Assembly (NCBI RefSeq): GCF_007829815.1
Contig: NZ_VIWT01000001.1
Location: forward strand, 930,001-994,000
From: Kitasatospora viridis
GTDB lineage: Bacteria; Actinomycetota; Actinomycetes; Streptomycetales; Streptomycetaceae
Length of the DNA: 64,000 bases
Direction: 5' to 3'
Part shown: positions 59,584 to 64,000 of the stretch, in pieces
Numbering within the stretch: position 1 is the first letter of the stretch
How the letters are laid out: each line of letters starts with the position of its first letter
Notes under the pieces: generated by a model
Seen by the model: the letters and a program-made list of their open reading frames with translations, nothing else
What the model was told of the DNA's origin: nothing
Databases searched by the model: none
Made by a program: the position numbers and the translations under genes

Positions 59584-60834
59584 ATGGGACAGCGAGCGCA
59601 GCGTGGTCGGGGCTACCGGCGGTGCGGCTGCATGGACGGGCACGGAAAGCAGCTCGGTCCGTGGTGCCTGAGGTTGGTGGCAGAGGCAAGCCACGGGAAG
59701 TGGACGTACTGCGTCGACCTCGCCCCAGAGGAAGGCCGGCGCCGCACCCGCCGGCGGGGCGGCTTCGCCACCCGCGCGGAGGCGGCCAGGGAGATGAAGG
59801 CGGTGCTCGACGGCGAGCTGCGCGGGGTCTACGAGGACCATCGCGTCACGGTGGCGAGCTTCCTGCGGCAGTGGCTGGCGGCGCGGAAGGGGGAGCTCGC
59901 TCCGAACACCTACGCCGGCTACGAGGCGTGCGTGGAGCGGGACCTGATCCCCGCCTTCGGCCACTTCCGGCTGCCCGACCTGCGCCCCAAGCACATCGAG
60001 CGCTGGATCGCCACCCAACGAAAGGCCGAGCGCGGCAAGGTCACCGTCTACCGGATCGTCTCCACCCTGCGCAACGCCCTCAACCACGCGGTGCGCTCCT
60101 GGGGGCTGCGCTACAACCCCGCCAAGCACTCCGTCCCGCCCAGGCCCCGCGCGGAAGAGCGCACCTGCTGGACCCCCGACGAGGCCGCAGCGTTCCTGCG
60201 CCACAGCGCCGAGCACTACGCGGACCAGCTGGCCGACCTGTTCGAGGTCATGCTCGGCACCGGCATGCGTCGCGGTGAGGTCCTGGCCCTCCACTGGTCC
60301 AACGTCCACCTCATGGACCGCAAACTCTTCGTCCGCTGGACCCTCGCCGCCATCGACAACGGCAAGATCCACCTCCGCGAGCCGAAGACCGAGGCCGGCT
60401 GCGCCTGGATCAGTCTCTCCCCCAGAGTCATGACCGCCCTCCACCGCCAGGCCGCCCTCCAGATGTCCGCCGACCCGGAGGGCCGGCTGGAGGGCCTGGT
60501 CTTCGCCCACCCGGACGGATCGCCCCTGCGACCGCAGTGGGTCCTCGACCAGCTCCGCAAGCGCACCACCGAACTCGACCTACCGAAGATCGGCCTGCAC
60601 GACCTGTGCCACACCGCCGCCAGCATCATGATCGCCGAGGGCATCCCCATCGCGATCGTGTCCAAGACTCTGCGCCATGCCATCCTGGCGACCACGATCA
60701 ACCTCTACGGCCACCTCTTCAAGGACTCCGCCGACCATGCCGTCAACGCCCTCGCCCGAGCACTCGACCAAGCACAGCGAGACCGGCTCCGAGCCGTCCC
60801 CCGTGGCGACGACGACCTGCCGCTCGCCGCATAG
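59584..60834 (+). CDS. int: Tyrosine site-specific integrase with altered catalytic box
   Basis: 416 residues from ATG 59584, preceded by GGAGGAAG. N-terminal arm-binding and SAM-like core-binding domains (VTVASFLRQWLAARKGELAP) precede the catalytic domain. Catalytic positions: Arg229 in GTGMRRGEVLALHW, Lys in REPKTEAG, His339 and His343 in HDLCHTAAS, His365 in LRHAI and nucleophile Tyr375 in INLYGHLF. The second Arg of the box (HxLRH) is Cys342, codon TGC, one base from CGC. Loss of this Arg normally kills activity. The gene sits next to the tRNA-Pro remnant, as in actinobacterial integrative elements. Confidence 0.92.
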   Translation: MGQRAQRGRGYRRCGCMDGHGKQLGPWCLRLVAEASHGKWTYCVDLAPEEGRRRTRRRGGFATRAEAAREMKAVLDGELRGVYEDHRVTVASFLRQWLAARKGELAPNTYAGYEACVERDLIPAFGHFRLPDLRPKHIERWIATQRKAERGKVTVYRIVSTLRNALNHAVRSWGLRYNPAKHSVPPRPRAEERTCWTPDEAAAFLRHSAEHYADQLADLFEVMLGTGMRRGEVLALHWSNVHLMDRKLFVRWTLAAIDNGKIHLREPKTEAGCAWISLSPRVMTALHRQAALQMSADPEGRLEGLVFAHPDGSPLRPQWVLDQLRKRTTELDLPKIGLHDLCHTAASIMIAEGIPIAIVSKTLRHAILATTINLYGHLFKDSADHAVNALARALDQAQRDRLRAVPRGDDDLPLAA

Positions 60835-60837
60835 CCG

Positions 60838-60870
60838 CCCGGCACGGTCGCCCCGAGCTACCGTGCCGGG
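60838..60870 (+). terminator. Integrase terminator hairpin
   Basis: Perfect 11-bp stem (CCCGGCACGGT and complement), 11-base loop, starting three bases after the integrase stop codon region. Confidence 0.75.
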
Positions 60871-60908
60871 CCGAATGTGCGCCGCCGGCCTTCCTCGCCG
60901 GTTGTCGC

Positions 60909-60951
60909 GGACGGTGGGCGGAGGCACACAAGGTGCCTCCGCCCACCGTCC
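60909..60951 (-). terminator. Very stable hairpin after the minus-strand cargo gene
   Basis: Perfect 19-bp stem (GGACGGTGGGCGGAGGCAC and complement) with a 5-base loop, 18 bases past the end of the convergent gene. Confidence 0.8.
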
Positions 60952-60968
60952 GGCGCGGGCTCGGCCGT

Positions 60969-62426
60969 TCAGCGGCGGAAGCCGCGGTGGGGGTCGCGGG
61001 CCGTGATGTTCCCGAACGGTTCGAACCAGGCCTGCGCGCGCAGGTCCCCCACGCCGAGCTGCCGGTTGGCGTCGTCGTCGGGGTCCTCGATGCCGTCGAA
61101 GCGGGAGCTGTAGAGCATGAGGACATCGGTGTCCTGGAAGAACATGTCCGTGCAGGCGCCGAAGTCGTAGTCGTCGCGGTGCGTCGGCAGCGTGCTGTGC
61201 GTGCCGTGCTCGGTGCCGTCGGAGTCGTCCCCGAGTTCGTCGGCGCTTTCGCCGGCGTCGGCGATGGCGAGGTGCAGGGCGAGTTCCTCGGCGGTGCAGG
61301 TCGGCCGCGGCCAGTGGCCGCGTTCGAGGTCGTCGGCGAGGTCGTCGGCGGCGCGGGCGAAGCGGCGCCGCCACTGGAGGTCGGTGGCGAAGGTCAGCTT
61401 CGGCAGCCGCGAGAACACTCCCCAATCGCCCTCGTGCTTGTCCGGCACGAGGCGCCCGTCACCGAGGCCCTCCGCGTCGTCGTACGCCTCGTCGGCCAGC
61501 AGCGACAGCGCGGTGTGGAGGAGGTCGGCCGTGCGAGGAGTCAGCTGCCACAAGCAACTCTCTTCCTCGCACTCCGGGTCCTCGCAGTGCGGAGGCTCCA
61601 CAGGGAAGAGCGCCGCGAAATCGGGAAGTTCCTCCCCGCGGCTGTGCTCAGGGGACTCCCCGGCCTTGGCCGCACGCGGGCCGGGGCCGAAGTCCGCCAC
61701 GACCGGCTCCGCACTCCACTCGGCGACCTCGTCGCCCTTGTTCCGCCGCAGCAGAGAGATATGGCTGCGTTCGGTCAGGGCGTCCGCCCCGTCGACGTCG
61801 GCAGGCGGGTCCGCGAGCCACATGACCGCGCCGACCACGTCGTGCGGGTCGTCCTCGTCGAGCTGGTCGGCCGGCATCGGCTCCCACCCCTGCTCGCCCG
61901 CCGCGTCCAGCAGGGCCTGCCGGTCGTGGACGTGGAACTCGCGGAGCGTGGCGATCCGTACGACCTGGCCCGGCAGGTCACGCAGCCGCGCCTCACCTCG
62001 CGCGGGAGCGCCGGATTCCGGGGCCGCGTCGTTGTCGCCGCTGCCCTCACTATCGGCGCCGTCCTCCTGGTCGGGTTCCTCGTGCGCGGATCCTTCGGGC
62101 CAGGCGATGAGCGTTCCGGCGGCAGCCGGCCAGGTCCCGGCAAGCACGTGGGCCACGGCCTGCCGGAGCGAGGACCCAGGAGCGTCCGGCAACTGCCCGC
62201 ACAGCCCGTCCACGGACTCCGTATGCCGGGCACCCGCCGCCCGGCTCAGGGTCCGGCGCAGCAATTCGGCCGCGCGGTAGGCGAGTTCGGGGTCGCGGCA
62301 GGTAAGGACGGCCTGGAGTGAATCCGGTCCGTCGTCGTGGGCGAGGAGTGCGAGGACGCGGCTCTTGCTGGGGGTGTGTTCGCAGAGGAAGTCGCGGGGT
62401 GAGGCGGTGAGTTGGTGCTCGGGCAT
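60969..62426 (-). CDS. Uncharacterised acidic protein of the integrated element
   Basis: 485 residues, strongly acidic, with an Asp/Glu-rich linker near 110-145 and a second near 410-430. HCEDPECEEESCLW (about 285) holds three Cys that could bind metal. No catalytic motif, signal peptide or membrane segment recognised. The C-terminal part ends in a structured FFQDTDVLMLYSSRFDGIED stretch. Starts at ATG 62426. Probably cargo of the integrated element; function unknown. Confidence 0.7.
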   Translation of the reverse strand: MPEHQLTASPRDFLCEHTPSKSRVLALLAHDDGPDSLQAVLTCRDPELAYRAAELLRRTLSRAAGARHTESVDGLCGQLPDAPGSSLRQAVAHVLAGTWPAAAGTLIAWPEGSAHEEPDQEDGADSEGSGDNDAAPESGAPARGEARLRDLPGQVVRIATLREFHVHDRQALLDAAGEQGWEPMPADQLDEDDPHDVVGAVMWLADPPADVDGADALTERSHISLLRRNKGDEVAEWSAEPVVADFGPGPRAAKAGESPEHSRGEELPDFAALFPVEPPHCEDPECEEESCLWQLTPRTADLLHTALSLLADEAYDDAEGLGDGRLVPDKHEGDWGVFSRLPKLTFATDLQWRRRFARAADDLADDLERGHWPRPTCTAEELALHLAIADAGESADELGDDSDGTEHGTHSTLPTHRDDYDFGACTDMFFQDTDVLMLYSSRFDGIEDPDDDANRQLGVGDLRAQAWFEPFGNITARDPHRGFRR

Positions 62427-62770
62427 GCGAGGAACTCCGGTGCGGTGGAGGGCGCGCCATGCCGATGGCGGCGCGGAAGATGGTGGAGTTCCGCTGGTGG
62501 GCGCGCTGCTGACGCGCCTCCGGACGGTGAGGAAGTCTGCTGACCGCAGCTGGTTCCGCCGATGCTGTCGGCGGCCCGGACCTGGTCCTGTCCGACACCG
62601 TACCCGAGTCGCCGAGGAGTTGTCCCCCGCGATGTCGCTGTGCTCTGACGGTCCAGCAGCCCGGTCGGCCGCGGTCTCGGGGATTCCCTGGCGTGTGGCC
62701 TCTCGCCGCTGTTGGAGGGCAGCGGAAGGATATCGGCACGGGTGTCAGTGGGAACGGCTAGCGTGCCAGC
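62427..62770. promoter_or_regulatory. Divergent region between two cargo genes
   Basis: 344 bases without a convincing gene, lying between divergent starts. Presumed promoters; no clear motif. Confidence 0.4.
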
Positions 62771-64000
62771 ATGCCGTCGACTACCGCCGCAGTCCGTCTT
62801 GTTCCGCTCGGCCACACGTTCACTCCGGAGATTCCTCTCGGCCCTGTCGGGAACGTCCCCCTCACCTGCTACGCCACGGCGTCCGGCAAGGGCAAGCTTC
62901 ACGGCGACGAACACTGCGGTTTGCTGCGGTCAGCCTCTTCCGTCCGGAGCGCCGAGATCCCGCTGGGTGAGGCTGTGGGACGGCTGTGCGGGACCTGCCG
63001 CTGGCCACTTCCCGCCGATAGCCCGCTCCTCAAACTCCTGGCGGCGGTCATCGACATCGGCACCCTCAAGATCTGGCTCGACCGCGAACCCGACTCTGAG
63101 GAGGAGAAGGCGGAGGAAGCGGACGCTGCCCTCGCCCTGGCCACTGGCGAATACCCCCCGGGCAGTACGGGTGAGCCGTCGGACGAGACGGACGGCGAAC
63201 CCGGGGAGCCGGAAGAGGACTTCGACGACGAGGCCTGGGAGCGCTACTCACGCGCCTGGGAGACGCGGCGCCACCACCATGAGCACTGGCGACGCCTGCA
63301 AACCTACCTGCTCAGGAGCAACAAGGCCGTCCAGGCGTTCCCCGTTCTGCGGCCCTGGGCCGAACCGTTGCAGGTCCGGCTCGCCGAGGTCATCGACGAA
63401 GAGCGCCGGGCGTTCGCCGCCCTGGTGCAGCCGGTGCCGCTGGTGGAGGCCGCGGCGGTCAGGCTGCTCCCGGATCCGGAGTTCACACCGGGCCCGGAGT
63501 TCGCGGGTCTCGGAGCCGATGCGGCCAAGGTGGGGCGACGTGCCTGGCACGCCTGGGAGCGCCGGGCGTCCTGGTCGTGGCACCGTCTGGAGGACAACAG
63601 CTTCGCGGTGTCCTCCGTGGTGAACGACGCGTTCGGCCGCCGCCGCAAGGGTCGGCCGGAAGCCGAGGCCGCGTTCGAGCAACTCGTCGCGGACTGGATC
63701 TCCGAAGTCCGCCGGCAGGTCGCCCTGCGCAGCGAAGCCCCGCGGCAGCTCGTCGCTGTCAAGGTCCCCGCCGCCGAGAAGGAGCCCTACGAGGAACGGG
63801 CCCACGATCCGCTGACCGCGTGGGAGGCAGCCGTCATCGCCACCTACCAGGTTGCGGTCGACTGGCCGGCCGGCACGGCGGCACTCCTCGTCCCGCATCT
63901 GATCGGCGAGCACCTCATAGCAGGAGCCTCTACGGCCATGCCGGTCACCCGACTCGCGGTGCCGGACTCCGCACTTCCCGTTCACGCGCTGCTCCGAGCC
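62771..64000 (+). CDS. Uncharacterised protein, truncated by the window end
   Basis: The frame is open from ATG 62771 to base 64000 (410 codons, no stop). The N-terminal 80 residues have a Cys/His cluster (CYATASGKGKLHGDEHCG and LCGTCRWPL) that resembles a small zinc site. An acidic low-complexity stretch (about 105-155) follows, then a helical Trp/Arg-rich region. Not recognised. GC-rich third positions support coding. It diverges from the acidic protein gene. Confidence 0.65.
   Translation, partial: MPSTTAAVRLVPLGHTFTPEIPLGPVGNVPLTCYATASGKGKLHGDEHCGLLRSASSVRSAEIPLGEAVGRLCGTCRWPLPADSPLLKLLAAVIDIGTLKIWLDREPDSEEEKAEEADAALALATGEYPPGSTGEPSDETDGEPGEPEEDFDDEAWERYSRAWETRRHHHEHWRRLQTYLLRSNKAVQAFPVLRPWAEPLQVRLAEVIDEERRAFAALVQPVPLVEAAAVRLLPDPEFTPGPEFAGLGADAAKVGRRAWHAWERRASWSWHRLEDNSFAVSSVVNDAFGRRRKGRPEAEAAFEQLVADWISEVRRQVALRSEAPRQLVAVKVPAAEKEPYEERAHDPLTAWEAAVIATYQVAVDWPAGTAALLVPHLIGEHLIAGASTAMPVTRLAVPDSALPVHALLRA

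Overview
The window is high-GC actinobacterial DNA, most likely from Streptomyces or a close relative such as Kitasatospora. This is inferred from GC-rich third codon positions, frequent GTG and TTG starts, GGAGG ribosome sites, chains of ATGA/GTGA gene overlaps and a tRNA-Pro(GGG) remnant of actinobacterial type.

Region A (1 to about 39.9 kb) is a biosynthetic gene cluster whose left edge is cut by the window. It opens with the end of an NRPS (A-PCP-C), a type II thioesterase, an MbtH-like protein and an SDR. A free-standing adenylation enzyme (minus strand) and a pair of acyl-CoA-dehydrogenase-like genes follow. The core is an eight-gene minus-strand operon (8.2-15.5 kb): LysK-type peptidase, LysX-type ligase, DegT aminotransferase, two transketolase halves, a 56-residue LysW-type amino-group carrier protein ending in EDWGE, LysY-type reductase and LysZ-type kinase. 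This gene set matches the carrier-protein route known for vazabitide-type metabolites, which builds a C7 diamino-dihydroxy acid (DADH) from glutamate. A TDO-like haem protein, an ATP-grasp ligase and an MFS exporter follow. A nine-gene plus-strand operon (20.7-30.0 kb) encodes an acylating aldehyde dehydrogenase, a hydroxy-oxo-acid aldolase, a JmjC/cupin oxygenase, an alpha-oxoamine synthase, a CitE-like lyase, an ornithine-cyclodeaminase-family enzyme, a second ATP-grasp ligase of the same type, a MaoC hydratase and an M24 aminopeptidase. It converges on an eight-gene minus-strand operon (38.4-30.2 kb): haem-oxygenase-like diiron oxidase, two further ATP-grasp ligases, a luciferase-like monooxygenase, an MFS exporter, a flavin reductase, a D-2-hydroxyacid dehydrogenase and a GNAT. 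A LuxR-type regulator closes the cluster. The likely product is a highly modified peptide-like molecule assembled by both NRPS and ATP-grasp chemistry.

Region B (about 41.1-56.5 kb) is a defence island. A tightly overlapping operon encodes a Z1-domain ATPase, a PD-(D/E)XK nuclease, a GHKL (MutL/MORC-like) ATPase, an unknown protein and two C5-cytosine methyltransferases. The second methyltransferase has lost its catalytic Cys and carries an extra N-terminal domain. Upstream is a 1399-residue trypsin-STAND-WD40 protein coupled to a small trypsin-co-occurring protein. A Vsr-type endonuclease is divergent from it.

Region C (56.5-64 kb) is mobile DNA. A LuxR regulator pseudogene is split by an IS3-family element. 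Next come the 3' half of a tRNA-Pro gene (a footprint of site-specific integration), a tyrosine integrase whose second catalytic Arg is Cys, and two cargo genes of unknown function, the last cut by the window end.
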